A program made the translations under genes and the position numbers. DNA of 64,000 bases from contig NZ_PYFW01000006.1 of NCBI RefSeq assembly GCF_003020125.1, positions 124,001-188,000 of the forward strand. Direction: 5' to 3'. This DNA is from Bradyrhizobium sp. MOS003. GTDB lineage: Bacteria > Pseudomonadota > Alphaproteobacteria > Rhizobiales > Xanthobacteraceae. Below the pieces are notes generated by a model. It was not told where the DNA came from, did no database searches, and saw only the letters and a list, made by a program, of their open reading frames with translations. How positions within the stretch are numbered: the stretch's first letter is position 1; every line of letters starts with the position of its first letter. Positions 34,780-43,828 of the stretch are shown piece after piece.

Positions 34780-36168
34780 TTGCGTATAGGCCTGGTGGTC
34801 GATCACCCCAAGCGTGACCTGCCGGGGGCAGTCATGCTCGGTTATCAACTGGCGCGGCGCGGCGTCTCCGTCGCGCTGGTGCCGATGTATGAGCAGGCCG
34901 TCGATGTCCCGCGACTTGGGCTGGACGCGTTGGTCGTCAACTACGCGCGTCCCGTCAATCTCGACCTGATGCGCAGCTTCGCCAAAGCGGGCCTCGCCCT
35001 GTACGTGCTTGATACCGAAGGCGGCGTGCTCGCGGAGAAGGGCGGCAACTCGCCGACCTCAATGGCGGCCTACGTCAAGGACAGCGGCTATGCCGACATG
35101 CTGGCAGGCTATTTCTTCTGGGGCAGCCGGCTATACGAGGCCTTTCTCACGGCCGGAACCCTGAGGCCGGAACAGCTTCACCTCACCGGATGTCCGCGCT
35201 TCGATTTCGCGGCCCCGCCCTGGCGTGCCGTGCTCGACGGCGAGCCGCGCGGCTATCTGCTCGTCAACGCCAACTTTCCGCTGGTCAATTCGCGGTTCAC
35301 CGGCAAGCCGGGCGGCGAGCGCGAAGCGATGGTGCGAGCCGGTTGGGACGGCGCCTATGTCGATCGCTTCATGACGGACCTGAAGCAGGTCTTCGCCGAC
35401 TATCTCGTCGAAATCGGCCGACTCGCTTCCGCGCGGCCCAAGCGCAACATTCTCGTGCGGCCTCACCCCTTCGAGAGCGAGGACGTCTATCGCAACGCCT
35501 TCTCGCACCACGCCAACATTCTGGTCGACGGCACCGGCAGCGTGCTCGACCGCATCCGCAATGCAGCCGCCGTCATTCATCTCAATTGCGGGACGGCCGT
35601 CGATTCGGTCTTGCTCGGAAAGCTGCCGCTTCAACTCGACTATTTGAACACACCGACCACTGCAAGCCATGCCGTGCTGCCACCGCGCGTGAGCCGGCGC
35701 GTCGCCTCCTTTGACGAACTACTCGACGCGATCGATCATATCGAGCAGGAGACCGAGACCTTCGATTTCGCCCGCGTTCACGCCGCCGACATCGAAGCAT
35801 TCTTCCATCTCAACGATGGAAAAGCCGCCGAACGTGTTGCCGATGTGCTGACCAGCATAGCGAGCTCGCGCCCACCTTACGTCTCACTGCTCGCGACCGT
35901 GAAGGGAACGCGTGCCAAGCCGAGCCTTGGCCAGATCGTCAAAGGGGCCGCGAGCGCTGCGCTCGGCTCCGCCGTCACGGAGCGGCTGCGCAGCCAGTTC
36001 AATCCCGCCCGGCGCGACAAGCGAATCGCACCGCCCTCCGTCCAGACCCTGATTCAGCGCATCGCCGCTCACGATCAGGCGAGCCCGTCGCAGTTTACGG
36101 CAAGACGCGCGCATTGCGCGACGACGGGCTTGCCGCTCGCAAGTATTGCGATCGAACCCGCCCGATAG
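34780..36168 (+). CDS. Surface-carbohydrate biosynthesis protein, capsule GT-B-like
   Basis: A 462-residue protein starting at a TTG (34780) with GGGAG upstream; the sequence LRIGLVVDHPKRDLPG begins right there. Motifs NILVRPHPFESEDVY, VLDRIRNAAAVIHLNCGTAVDSVLLGKLPLQL (read in two parts) and an N-terminal FWGSRLYEAF match the surface carbohydrate biosynthesis family, which has a GT-B-like fold related to capsule synthesis and CDP-glycerol transferases. The last 80 residues are basic and low in complexity. It probably transfers a sugar or acidic residue, perhaps one of the nonulosonic acids. No membrane span is seen. Confidence 0.72.
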   Translation: MRIGLVVDHPKRDLPGAVMLGYQLARRGVSVALVPMYEQAVDVPRLGLDALVVNYARPVNLDLMRSFAKAGLALYVLDTEGGVLAEKGGNSPTSMAAYVKDSGYADMLAGYFFWGSRLYEAFLTAGTLRPEQLHLTGCPRFDFAAPPWRAVLDGEPRGYLLVNANFPLVNSRFTGKPGGEREAMVRAGWDGAYVDRFMTDLKQVFADYLVEIGRLASARPKRNILVRPHPFESEDVYRNAFSHHANILVDGTGSVLDRIRNAAAVIHLNCGTAVDSVLLGKLPLQLDYLNTPTTASHAVLPPRVSRRVASFDELLDAIDHIEQETETFDFARVHAADIEAFFHLNDGKAAERVADVLTSIASSRPPYVSLLATVKGTRAKPSLGQIVKGAASAALGSAVTERLRSQFNPARRDKRIAPPSVQTLIQRIAAHDQASPSQFTARRAHCATTGLPLASIAIEPAR

Positions 36169-36172
36169 AGCC

Positions 36173-37576
36173 ATGGCCACACCCACAAAGACCATTCTCA
36201 TCACCACGCTCGCCGAATACCAGACCCGGTTCTGGATTCCGGTCGCGCAACGGTTGCGCGCGGCAGGCCATGATGTCGAGTTGCTCGCCTTCGACGATCG
36301 CAGCGCGGAGATGTCGACGGCCGAAGGCGTTCCGGTCACGAACATGTATCGCGAGGGCCTCAAGGCCGGCCCCTCGCCCGACGACCGCACGGCTTTCGAC
36401 GCGCGGGTTGCGGCCTACGGGCTCGACGGAACCAATTTCCTGTTCAGTCATGAGCGCTTTACTTTCGGCATCCGCGACACCGCGGCACTACGCCGGCGCT
36501 TCATGATCTATGCCAATGCGATGGAGACAGTCCTCGACCGGCTGGAGCGGCAAGGCAAGCGCGCCGAGCTGGTACAGGAGCTCGGCGGATTCCTCTCGGT
36601 ACTCGCGAGCTTTTACGCCGCCAGGCGCCGCGACATTCGCAACTGGTTCATCGAGCCATCGTTCTTTCGCGGCCGCATGTACTTCACGCCTGACAGCCTT
36701 GCCGCGCCCGACGTGATGCCGACGCCGGCGGACGCTGTCTCGTCGGAAGTGCGCGCCTATCTCGACGACACGCTGACGCAGCGCGCGATCGTCATTCCCA
36801 AGAAGGATCAGCACCATTATTCCGCGGCGTTCAAGAAGGTCGTCAATTTGCGCAACGCGCGCCGCCTCACCGAAAAGCTGTGGGACCAGTTCGCGCTCGG
36901 CAAGCACCAGGAATTCGGGCACAATCTGCGCCACGCCCGGGTCCATGCCGCGATGGTGCTCAACGCGACGCGGCTGCGCACGCTCTACAAGCCGATTCCC
37001 GAGGCGCCCTTCGTCTATTATCCGTTCCACGTTCCGGCCGACATGGCGCTGACGCTGCGCTCGCCGGACTATCTCGACCAGGTCGCGACCGTCGACTTCC
37101 TGCTGCGCACGATCCCGGATTCGCATGTGCTCGTGGTGAAAGAGCATCCCGCCCAGATCGGCGCGATCGCGGCCTCCCGGTTGTTCGAGCTCGCGCGCCG
37201 GTTCGACAATTTCGTGCTACTGCCGCCGCAGACCAACAATTACGCCGTGCTCAATCGCGCCGATGCGGTCATCTCCGTCAACAGCAAATCGGGTGCCGAG
37301 GCGCTGCTGCTCGGCAAGCCGGTCGTGGTGATGGGCGATGCGTTTTATCGCTCCTGCCCGCTGGTGTATGCGGTCGATCGTCTGGCCGATGTGCCCGCAC
37401 GCCTGCGCGAGGCACTCTCCGCCGGGCCGTTCAATCCGGCCAAAGGCGCGCCGTATTTCGAGTCTGCCTGGCGCCGGTCTTATCCTGGCGAGCTCTATAT
37501 CAGCGATCCCAAGCTGCTCGACATCTTTGCGGCCTCCCTGCGCGCGGCCATCACCGAGCCGACCGGCGTGAACTGA
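36173..37576 (+). CDS. Capsule polysaccharide biosynthesis protein, KpsC/KpsS-like transferase
   Basis: A 467-residue protein. The C-terminal half has YPFHVPADMALTLRSPDYL, VVKEHPAQIGA, and VISVNSKSGAEALLLGKPVV followed by GDAFY. These are the ordered blocks of the KpsC/KpsS capsule beta-Kdo transferase family. The N-terminal part ILITTLAEYQTRFWIPVAQRL resembles a GT-B entry. ATG at 36173 follows the previous stop by four bases. Because Kdo and nonulosonic acids are both CMP-activated 3-deoxy acids, this protein is a candidate transferase for the CMP-sugars made here. Confidence 0.75.
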   Translation: MATPTKTILITTLAEYQTRFWIPVAQRLRAAGHDVELLAFDDRSAEMSTAEGVPVTNMYREGLKAGPSPDDRTAFDARVAAYGLDGTNFLFSHERFTFGIRDTAALRRRFMIYANAMETVLDRLERQGKRAELVQELGGFLSVLASFYAARRRDIRNWFIEPSFFRGRMYFTPDSLAAPDVMPTPADAVSSEVRAYLDDTLTQRAIVIPKKDQHHYSAAFKKVVNLRNARRLTEKLWDQFALGKHQEFGHNLRHARVHAAMVLNATRLRTLYKPIPEAPFVYYPFHVPADMALTLRSPDYLDQVATVDFLLRTIPDSHVLVVKEHPAQIGAIAASRLFELARRFDNFVLLPPQTNNYAVLNRADAVISVNSKSGAEALLLGKPVVVMGDAFYRSCPLVYAVDRLADVPARLREALSAGPFNPAKGAPYFESAWRRSYPGELYISDPKLLDIFAASLRAAITEPTGVN

Positions 37577-37587
37577 ACGGACCCATC

Positions 37588-38337
37588 ATGCCGCTCGTCT
37601 CGATCATCACCCCGTCCTGGAATGTCGAAGGCCTGATCGAGGAGACGATCCGCTCGGTACAGAACCAAACCTTCGCCGATTGGGAGCTCCTGATCGCGGA
37701 CGACTGCTCGACCGACAGGACGCCGGAGATCATCGCCGAGATCGCCGCGCGCGACCCGCGCGTCAAGCTGATCCGGATGCCGAAGAACGGCGGACCGGCG
37801 CTGGCGCGCCAGGCGTCGATCGACGCCGCACAGGGCCGCTATCTCGCCTTCCTCGACAGCGACGATCTGTGGCGGCCAGAGAAGCTGGAGCGGCAGCTTG
37901 CCTTCGCGAAGGCAAGGCAGGCCGCCCTCAGCTACACCGCCTTCCGCCGCATCAACGAAACCAACATCGTCACCGGACGGCTGATCGAGGTGCCGGCCTC
38001 GCTCACCTATGGCCAACTCCTGGAGAACACCGCGATCGCGACGCTGACCGCGATGGTCGACCGCGATATCTCAGGCCCCATCGCGATGAAGAACGAGGGC
38101 TACGATGATTTCTGTCTGTGGCTCTCGATCCTCAAGCGCGGCCACACCGCTTACGGCCTCAACGAGGATCTCGCGCGCTATCGCGTCAGGGGCTCCTCGG
38201 TCTCCAGCCGGCCGGCACGCTCGGCCAAATGGGTCTGGCAGATCTACCGCGATGTCGAGCACCTCTCCCTGATCAGATCGGCCTGGTGTTTTGCCCATTG
38301 GGCTACCCGGGCCTGGTTGAAACGGCGGGAGTTCTAA
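37588..38337 (+). CDS. Family 2 glycosyltransferase
   Basis: A 249-residue inverting GT-A enzyme: VSIITPSWNVEGLIEETI, LIADDCSTDRT, the metal-binding FLDSDDLWRPEKL, and an acceptor-side GYDDFCLWLSILKRG where the E/D-D pair likely contains the base. It has no membrane anchor. It adds a single sugar to the growing lipid-linked unit. It ends inside the dispersed repeat at 38335, which supplies a terminator-like hairpin, so it may be the last gene of the cassette II transcript. Confidence 0.87.
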   Translation: MPLVSIITPSWNVEGLIEETIRSVQNQTFADWELLIADDCSTDRTPEIIAEIAARDPRVKLIRMPKNGGPALARQASIDAAQGRYLAFLDSDDLWRPEKLERQLAFAKARQAALSYTAFRRINETNIVTGRLIEVPASLTYGQLLENTAIATLTAMVDRDISGPIAMKNEGYDDFCLWLSILKRGHTAYGLNEDLARYRVRGSSVSSRPARSAKWVWQIYRDVEHLSLIRSAWCFAHWATRAWLKRREF

Positions 38338-38436
38338 AGCGCGATGATATCAGGGTGAATCGTCATCGCGCTTTTGGTTGTTGTTTGAGCATTATCTTTT
38401 CGGAGAACCGCTGCACACTTTTCCGGATCATGCTCC
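38335..38436. repeat. Dispersed intergenic repeat of Bradyrhizobium/Rhodopseudomonas type, with hairpins
   Basis: AAAGCGCGATGA (38336-38347) pairs perfectly with TCATCGCGCTTT (38363-38374), followed by a T-rich run; a second arm pair is GAGCAT (38387-38392) and ATGCTC (38430-38435) flanking a segment with GCTGCACACTTTTCCGG. I recall this about 100-base sequence as highly repeated between genes in Bradyrhizobiaceae. The first hairpin overlaps the stop of the glycosyltransferase gene and could end its transcript. Confidence 0.85.
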
Positions 38437-38540
38437 AGCGACGCCGACGGCGCGGCATGCGCCACTTGCAACAGCTGGAATTGAACATTGCGACCCTGAC
38501 GGGTTGTCTTTAATCTGCCCCGGATCGGAGGGGGCTTAGC

Positions 38541-40019
38541 GTGTACAATCAAGGTGTTATTCAACTGGCAGCGCGTCCGCACGCCGATCGCCGGTCCTGG
38601 ATTGGCTGGACGCTGTGCAGCCTGTTTCCTGCAATTTTTCTGTTGTGTCTGTTTGCACTCACTTCGCTTAGCGCGCCCGAACATGACGACTTCTGCTTCG
38701 CGGAACTGTATGTGCGTCACGGCTTCGTCCACACCGTGTCGATCTTCTATCATACGCAGTCGGGTCGGATCCTGGCACTGTGGCTGACCCAGCTTCCTCC
38801 GGCGATATCGGCCGCGACGGGTGTCAGCTTGCTGTCTGCCTATTCACTGACGATGGCTGCGAACGCGGCGTTGTTCCTGGCCGCCACGGCCCTCGCCATG
38901 GTCCGGGCCTGGCCCCGCACCGCCGCCCTCCAGTCGGTCTTCCTCACGCTCGCATTCGCGAGTGCCGTGGTCAGCGCCGCGCCGAGCGTGCGTGATCTGC
39001 TGTATTGGCTCTCGGCCGTGACCTGTTACGTCCCGCCCGCATTGATCACCATCCTGATCCTCGGGGAGTGCGTTCGGGCGCTTGACGGGGAATCCGGCTT
39101 CTCGTGGCCGCTCAGCCTCGCGATGGCCCTGGGCGGCTTCGTCGCTGCGCTGTGCAACGAATTTACCGGGGCATGGCTGCTCCTGATCGTCTCGGCCTCG
39201 CTGGGTGCGCGCCATCTCCTCGGCCAGCAGCGCCAGATCGCGCAGCACCTTCTGATCGTGGCAGTCATTGCGATCGGATGGATCATTGTTGTCTCGGCCG
39301 GCGGCAACAGCACGCGCATGGAGCAACTCCCGAACGGCGGGCATGTGACATGGTCCGTTGTCCAAGCGCTGATCGATTCGCTCGCCGGTCTCGGCCGCTT
39401 CCTTCGAGAGCCTGCCGTCGTCGCCTGGCTCGCCGCTGTCGGCCTGATCGCTTTGACCGAACCTCGAGCGACGCAACCGGCGCCGCAAAGAGGCAAGATG
39501 CTGGCTTTCGGCACGATCGCGATCTGCCTGGCGTGCTGTTACTTCGAGTATTTCGCTCATCGATATGCGACGGGGATGCGGCTCATCGAGCGGGCGCAGA
39601 ACCAGGCGCTCATCCTGCTGCTGTTCGGATCGACTCTAGGCGTCAGGCTGGTCGTCGGTGCATACAGCCGGCAATTGCGCGAACGGCTTGGAGCAGGTGC
39701 GTTTCGTAGCCTGCTCCGTCCGGTCGGGATGCCTGTTTGCCTGGCGTCGCTCACGATCGTCTCGCTCAGCCTGAGCTCAACGGCGTTTCAGCTGCGCGCG
39801 CAATGGCCGGGCCTGTATCCCTACTGGCGGGAGAGCGCCGATCGGCACGCCCTCCTGACGACGAGCCCCGAACCGGTTGTCGTGGTTCCCCGGCACAAAT
39901 GGACGCCGTCTCTGCTGATGACCGCCGATGTGACGGCCAACGCCGACAGATTACCGAACGACTGCATCGCCAGATACTACCACAAATCCGCCGTCTACGG
40001 CGCCGACACGCCGCGATGA
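38541..40019 (+). CDS. Integral membrane protein of DUF6056-like type
   Basis: A 492-residue protein (GTG start preceded by GGAGGGGG, 38527-38534) with about 11-13 spans. After the first span comes LSAPEHDDFCFAELYVRHG followed by a span, then GRILALWLTQLPP; an acidic D-D motif in the first periplasmic loop is typical of GT-C-like and O-antigen modifying membrane proteins (GtrC/DUF6056 type). The last 90 residues are soluble. The next gene is a GtrB-like transferase, so the pair may work as GtrB plus Gtr-type periplasmic transferase, modifying a glycan outside the cytoplasm. No GtrA-like small flippase was seen. Confidence 0.65.
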   Translation: MYNQGVIQLAARPHADRRSWIGWTLCSLFPAIFLLCLFALTSLSAPEHDDFCFAELYVRHGFVHTVSIFYHTQSGRILALWLTQLPPAISAATGVSLLSAYSLTMAANAALFLAATALAMVRAWPRTAALQSVFLTLAFASAVVSAAPSVRDLLYWLSAVTCYVPPALITILILGECVRALDGESGFSWPLSLAMALGGFVAALCNEFTGAWLLLIVSASLGARHLLGQQRQIAQHLLIVAVIAIGWIIVVSAGGNSTRMEQLPNGGHVTWSVVQALIDSLAGLGRFLREPAVVAWLAAVGLIALTEPRATQPAPQRGKMLAFGTIAICLACCYFEYFAHRYATGMRLIERAQNQALILLLFGSTLGVRLVVGAYSRQLRERLGAGAFRSLLRPVGMPVCLASLTIVSLSLSSTAFQLRAQWPGLYPYWRESADRHALLTTSPEPVVVVPRHKWTPSLLMTADVTANADRLPNDCIARYYHKSAVYGADTPR

Positions 40020-40047
40020 CCATTTGCCCTGCTTCAGAGATGCGAAC

Positions 40048-41010
40048 GTGAAAACAATCAGCGTCATCACGCCCTGTTACAACGAAGAGCTCAACGTCAG
40101 GGATTGCTACGAGGCAATCCGGAAGATCTTCGACGGCGAGCTCCAGGGCTATCAGCGCGAGCACATCTTCTGCGACAACGCCTCCGACGATCGCACCATG
40201 GAGATCCTGCGCGAGATCGCAGCACGGGACCCGGCGGTAAAGATCATCGTCAACGCACGCAACTTCGGACCGCTCCGCAACACCTACAACGGCGTGATGG
40301 CCTCGCGCGGCGACGCCGTCCTGCTGTTCATGCCGGCGGACCTACAGGATCCCCCCGAATTGCTTCCCGAATTCGTCAAGCTGTGGGAGGCCGGCTACGA
40401 GATCGTCTATGGCATCCGCGCGGCGCGCGAGGAAAGCCGTCTGATGCGCGGGCTCCGCAACGCCTACTACCGCGTGCTGACCCGGTTCTCCGAGCTCAAG
40501 GTGCCTCCGGGAGTCGGTGACTTCCAACTTGTCGACAGGCGCGTCGTCGAGGCCATGCGTCACGTCCGTGACGCCTATCCATTCATGCGAATGATGACGT
40601 TCGAATGCGGCGGTCGCATGGTCGGCGTGCCCTACACCTGGCGCGAGCGCAAGAAGGGGTTTTCCAAGAACCGCGCCAGCGCGCTGATCGATCAGGGCCT
40701 CAACGGGCTGGTGTCTTTCACCACCGCGCCAGTCCGATTCGGCCTGCTCGCGGGCTTTCTGATCTCAGCCGTGAGCATCGCATACGCGATCGTCAACTTC
40801 ATCATCGGCCTGGTGCTTTATCAGAAGCTCGCCGAACCCGGCATCCTCACGCTGATCGTCGCCATGTTCTTCTTCGGTGGCGTACAGCTGTTCTTCATGG
40901 GCATGATCGGCGAGTACGTTCTCGCGATCTACGGACAGGTGCGCGAGAAGCCCGTGGTGTTCGAGCGCGAGCGCGTCAATTTCGACCCCTCGCCGCCGCC
41001 CGGCGCGTGA
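40048..41010 (+). CDS. Membrane-anchored family 2 glycosyltransferase, GtrB/DPM1-like
   Basis: A 320-residue enzyme: ISVITPCYNEELNVRDCY, CDNASDDRT, the metal site MPADLQDPPELLP, and two C-terminal membrane spans (LLAGFLISAVSIAYAIVNF and LIVAMFFFGGVQLFFMGMIG). This is the undecaprenyl-phosphate glycosyltransferase layout (GtrB, ArnC, DPM1). It makes a polyprenyl-phosphate-sugar donor for a GT-C transferase, for which the genes at 38541 and 18739 are candidates. The GTG at 40048 is taken as start because the family begins at ISVITP; an upstream in-frame ATG at 40024 is possible. Confidence 0.85.
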   Translation: MKTISVITPCYNEELNVRDCYEAIRKIFDGELQGYQREHIFCDNASDDRTMEILREIAARDPAVKIIVNARNFGPLRNTYNGVMASRGDAVLLFMPADLQDPPELLPEFVKLWEAGYEIVYGIRAAREESRLMRGLRNAYYRVLTRFSELKVPPGVGDFQLVDRRVVEAMRHVRDAYPFMRMMTFECGGRMVGVPYTWRERKKGFSKNRASALIDQGLNGLVSFTTAPVRFGLLAGFLISAVSIAYAIVNFIIGLVLYQKLAEPGILTLIVAMFFFGGVQLFFMGMIGEYVLAIYGQVREKPVVFERERVNFDPSPPPGA

Positions 41011-41023
41011 CGCGCCGGCGGCG

Positions 41024-41947
41024 TCAGCGCTTCGTCAGCGATTGCTCGATTCGCGCGACGATCGCCTGAGCCGAGAGGCCGGCGGCATCGAGCAGCGCCT
41101 CGCGCGACCCCGCGCTCGAGGTCTTGCCACCCTGCTCCGGAATGCCGAGGCCTGTGACCGGCGGTCGCCGCGCATCGCCGGCGAATAGGCCAGCTACCAG
41201 GCTAAACAGGCCGCCGCGCAAGATGTGCTCTTCGAGCGTCACGACGAGCGAGGCGTCGCGCACGGCGTCGCGGATAGCAGCCTCGTCGAGCGGCTTCAGA
41301 CAGGAGACGCTGACGACGCCGACGTCGCGGCCCCGCCCGGCGAGTTCGCCGGCGGCCTCCAGCGCACGGGAGGCAATCGGCCCCGACGCGAGGATGACGA
41401 CATCCCGTCCGTCACGCAAAATCCTGGGCTTGCGCAGATTGGTCACGGCGGCGCCGAGATTTGGCTCCCCCTGACGGCTGAGCCGCAAGTAAGACGGCTT
41501 GCCGCTCGTTGCGATCAGACCCGTCGCAGCCCGTACCTCCATGGGATCGCAGGGCACGAACACCTCGATGCCCGGCAGCATCGACATGATCCCCGCATCC
41601 TCCAGCGCGTGGTGGGTGTAGCCCTGGCTGCCATAGGCATAGCCGGCGCCCACCGCCACGACCTTGACGTCGGCACCGTGGTAGCAGACGTCGTTGCGGA
41701 GTTGCTCGAGGCAGCGCAACGTCGGAAAATTGCCGATCGAGTAGATGAAGACTGTCTTCCCGGACAGCGCAATGCCCGCGGCGATCCCCGCCATGTTCTG
41801 CTCGGCCACACCGACATTGAGATAGCGATCGGGAAACTTCGCCGCGAACGGCTCCAGCACGGAGTAGCCGAGATCGCCGCAGAGCAGCCAGATATCGGGG
41901 TTTTCGCTTGCGGCCTGCGACAGGCTCTCGATGAACGTCGTCCTCAT
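41024..41947 (-). CDS. Transketolase C-terminal subunit (split transketolase)
   Basis: A 307-residue protein equal to the pyrimidine-binding and C-terminal domains of transketolase: NVGVAEQNMAGIAAG holds the catalytic Glu that activates thiamine diphosphate, followed by GIEVFVPCDPMEVRA, SYLRLSRQGEP and VTLEEHILRGGLFS. Its start overlaps the stop of the N-terminal subunit gene (ATGA), so the two halves are made together. Split pairs like this are common in secondary and glycan clusters and transfer two-carbon units. The catalytic residues look intact. Confidence 0.88.
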   Translation of the reverse strand: MRTTFIESLSQAASENPDIWLLCGDLGYSVLEPFAAKFPDRYLNVGVAEQNMAGIAAGIALSGKTVFIYSIGNFPTLRCLEQLRNDVCYHGADVKVVAVGAGYAYGSQGYTHHALEDAGIMSMLPGIEVFVPCDPMEVRAATGLIATSGKPSYLRLSRQGEPNLGAAVTNLRKPRILRDGRDVVILASGPIASRALEAAGELAGRGRDVGVVSVSCLKPLDEAAIRDAVRDASLVVTLEEHILRGGLFSLVAGLFAGDARRPPVTGLGIPEQGGKTSSAGSREALLDAAGLSAQAIVARIEQSLTKR

Positions 41948-42762
41948 GCGCAGACCTCGGCCAGCGCCTGCGCGAGCAGCTCATCTGAAGGCGAGCGGTA
42001 GTGCCATTCGAGCTTGTTCTCCATGAAGCTCACGCCTTTGCCCTTCACGGTGTGGGCGATCACGACGGTCGGCCGGCCCGATGCGGCAGGCACGCCGCTC
42101 AGCACACGCTCGAGCGCAGTGAGGTCGTGGCCGTCAATCTCCTCGACCTGCCAGCCGAACGCTTTCCATTTCTCGGCAAACGGATCCAGGTTCAACACCT
42201 CTGCGACCGAGCCGAAACTCTGGATCTTGTTGAAGTCGACGACGACGCAGAGATTGTCGAGCTTGTGATGCGGCGCGAACAGGATGCCCTCCCAGTTCGA
42301 GCCCTCGTCGCATTCACCGTCGCTGAGCAGGCAGAACACGCGGCTGCCCGCGCCTGCATGGCATGCGGCCAGCGCCATGCCGATCGCAATCGGCAGGCCA
42401 TGGCCGAGCGAGCCGGTCGAAACCTCGACGCCGGGCACGGCGTGGCTGACATGCCCGGTGAAGATCGAGCCGTCGCGGCAGTAGGTGTCGAGCTCGGTGA
42501 GGGAAAAGAAACCGCATTCGGCAAGCGTTGCGTACATGATCGCCGTGGCGTGGCCCTTGCTGAGCACGAAGCGATCGCGGCTCGGGCTTTGCGGCTCTGC
42601 GGGATCGACGCGCAGGATCCGCGTGTAGAGCACCGCCAGGATGTCCGCCATCGAGAGGCAGCCGCCGATATGGGAGGCCTTCGCGGCATGCACCATGCGC
42701 AGCGCGTGCGCACGAATCCGTCGCGCGAATTCTTTCGGCTCAGGAAGATTTGGTCGCGTCAT
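41944..42762 (-). CDS. Transketolase N-terminal subunit (split transketolase)
   Basis: A 272-residue diphosphate-binding half: SHIGGCLSMADILAVLY, RDRFVLSKGHA, GSLGHGLPIAIGMAL and the ThDP motif LSDGECDEGSNWE ending in VVDFNK (the usual GDG is SDG here). It forms a heterodimer with the 41024 product. It overlaps the upstream SDR gene by 23 bases. No sedoheptulose- or pentose-pathway genes are adjacent; the neighbours are nucleotide-sugar enzymes, so a sugar-branching or chain-extending role is more likely than central metabolism. Confidence 0.88.
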   Translation of the reverse strand: MTRPNLPEPKEFARRIRAHALRMVHAAKASHIGGCLSMADILAVLYTRILRVDPAEPQSPSRDRFVLSKGHATAIMYATLAECGFFSLTELDTYCRDGSIFTGHVSHAVPGVEVSTGSLGHGLPIAIGMALAACHAGAGSRVFCLLSDGECDEGSNWEGILFAPHHKLDNLCVVVDFNKIQSFGSVAEVLNLDPFAEKWKAFGWQVEEIDGHDLTALERVLSGVPAASGRPTVVIAHTVKGKGVSFMENKLEWHYRSPSDELLAQALAEVCA

Positions 42763-43657
42763 GCCACTCTACCGTCTCGCGTAGTCCCTCGTCCAATGGC
42801 ACTTCGGGCTTCCAGCCCAAGGCAAGCATGCGCGAAACGTCCGCAGCCAGGACCATAACCTGATCGGGCCGATACGCCAACTCGCCGAAGCCGAGAGCGG
42901 CGCCGGGGTCGACGAGATCGCGCAGCCGCGTCACCGTCTCGCGCAACGGCGGGGCGTCGGCGCTGCCGACATTGAAGATGCCGCTCGCCGCTTCATGCGT
43001 GATCGCCAGCCGGAAAGCACTTGCGGCATCGCGCGCGTGCAGAAATCCCCAGCGCTGCTCGCAGGCCGTCAGCGCCATGTGGTGTCCGGAGCGCAAGTTC
43101 CGGATCGTGCTCGGAATAAGCCAGTGATCGGCATCCTTCGGGCCGTAGGTCGAGAAAATCCTCAGCCAGGCGGCACGCAGACCGCGCTCCTCGCACAGGC
43201 GCATCGCCATTGATCCCGCTGCGAGCTTGGCCATGCCGTACAACGTCGTCGGCCGTGGCACGTCGTCCTCCCGGATCGCGCGATCATAGCGGCCGTACTC
43301 CGCCTGCGATCCGGCTCCGACGAAGATTCTGGCGCCGGCTTCGGCCGCGAGTTCGGCGAGGCCCACCGTGTCGGCCACGTTGACGGCCTGGACCGGGCTG
43401 TTGCGATCGCTGCCTGCGACACCGCGCCAGGCCATGTGCACGACCGCCTCCGGCGCGAACGCCCCCAGCGCTCCGCGGAGCCCATCCGGATGCTCGAGAC
43501 TGCCCGGGATCACGTGCAACCGGTCATGGAGCTGCGCGAGGCGCCAATAGGAACTTGCCGGCCGCAGCAGGACGGCCACCTCGTGCCCCCGCGCCACGAG
43601 GTCCGCAACGAGATAGGAGCCCAGAAAACCGCTCGCACCGGTGGCAAAAACACGCAT
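42740..43657 (-). CDS. NAD-dependent epimerase/dehydratase (extended SDR) linked to split transketolase
   Basis: A 305-residue extended SDR: TGASGFLGSYLV, VGAGSQAEYGRYD as catalytic strand, and YGMAK as Tyr-Lys; STYGPKDADHWLIPSTI follows as in nucleotide-sugar reductases. It is the first gene of a minus-strand operon with the transketolase halves. A ketoreductase acting on the 4-keto or branched-ketose product is a good guess. It reads divergently from the sulfotransferase-like gene (171 bases apart). Confidence 0.82.
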   Translation of the reverse strand: MRVFATGASGFLGSYLVADLVARGHEVAVLLRPASSYWRLAQLHDRLHVIPGSLEHPDGLRGALGAFAPEAVVHMAWRGVAGSDRNSPVQAVNVADTVGLAELAAEAGARIFVGAGSQAEYGRYDRAIREDDVPRPTTLYGMAKLAAGSMAMRLCEERGLRAAWLRIFSTYGPKDADHWLIPSTIRNLRSGHHMALTACEQRWGFLHARDAASAFRLAITHEAASGIFNVGSADAPPLRETVTRLRDLVDPGAALGFGELAYRPDQVMVLAADVSRMLALGWKPEVPLDEGLRETVEWHDATKSS

Positions 43658-43828
43658 AAGCCCCGGGTAGATCAGCTACCCCGGCGCCGTCAATGTCCCG
43701 CTTCGGCAAGGCCCCCTGCCCATGCCCCGTTCCCGGCACGGCGGAAGGGGCGATCCGAACTTGATTATCCGGCCCATGCGGCTAAACGGAGGGCCAGATC
43801 GAGGTCCGAGGACGTTAGGGGTAGACGC

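Noticed and set aside
43436..43828. N-terminal extension of the sulfotransferase-like protein
   Set aside because: It runs antisense into the divergent SDR gene and reads as low-complexity sequence; the ATG at 43829 has a ribosome-binding site.
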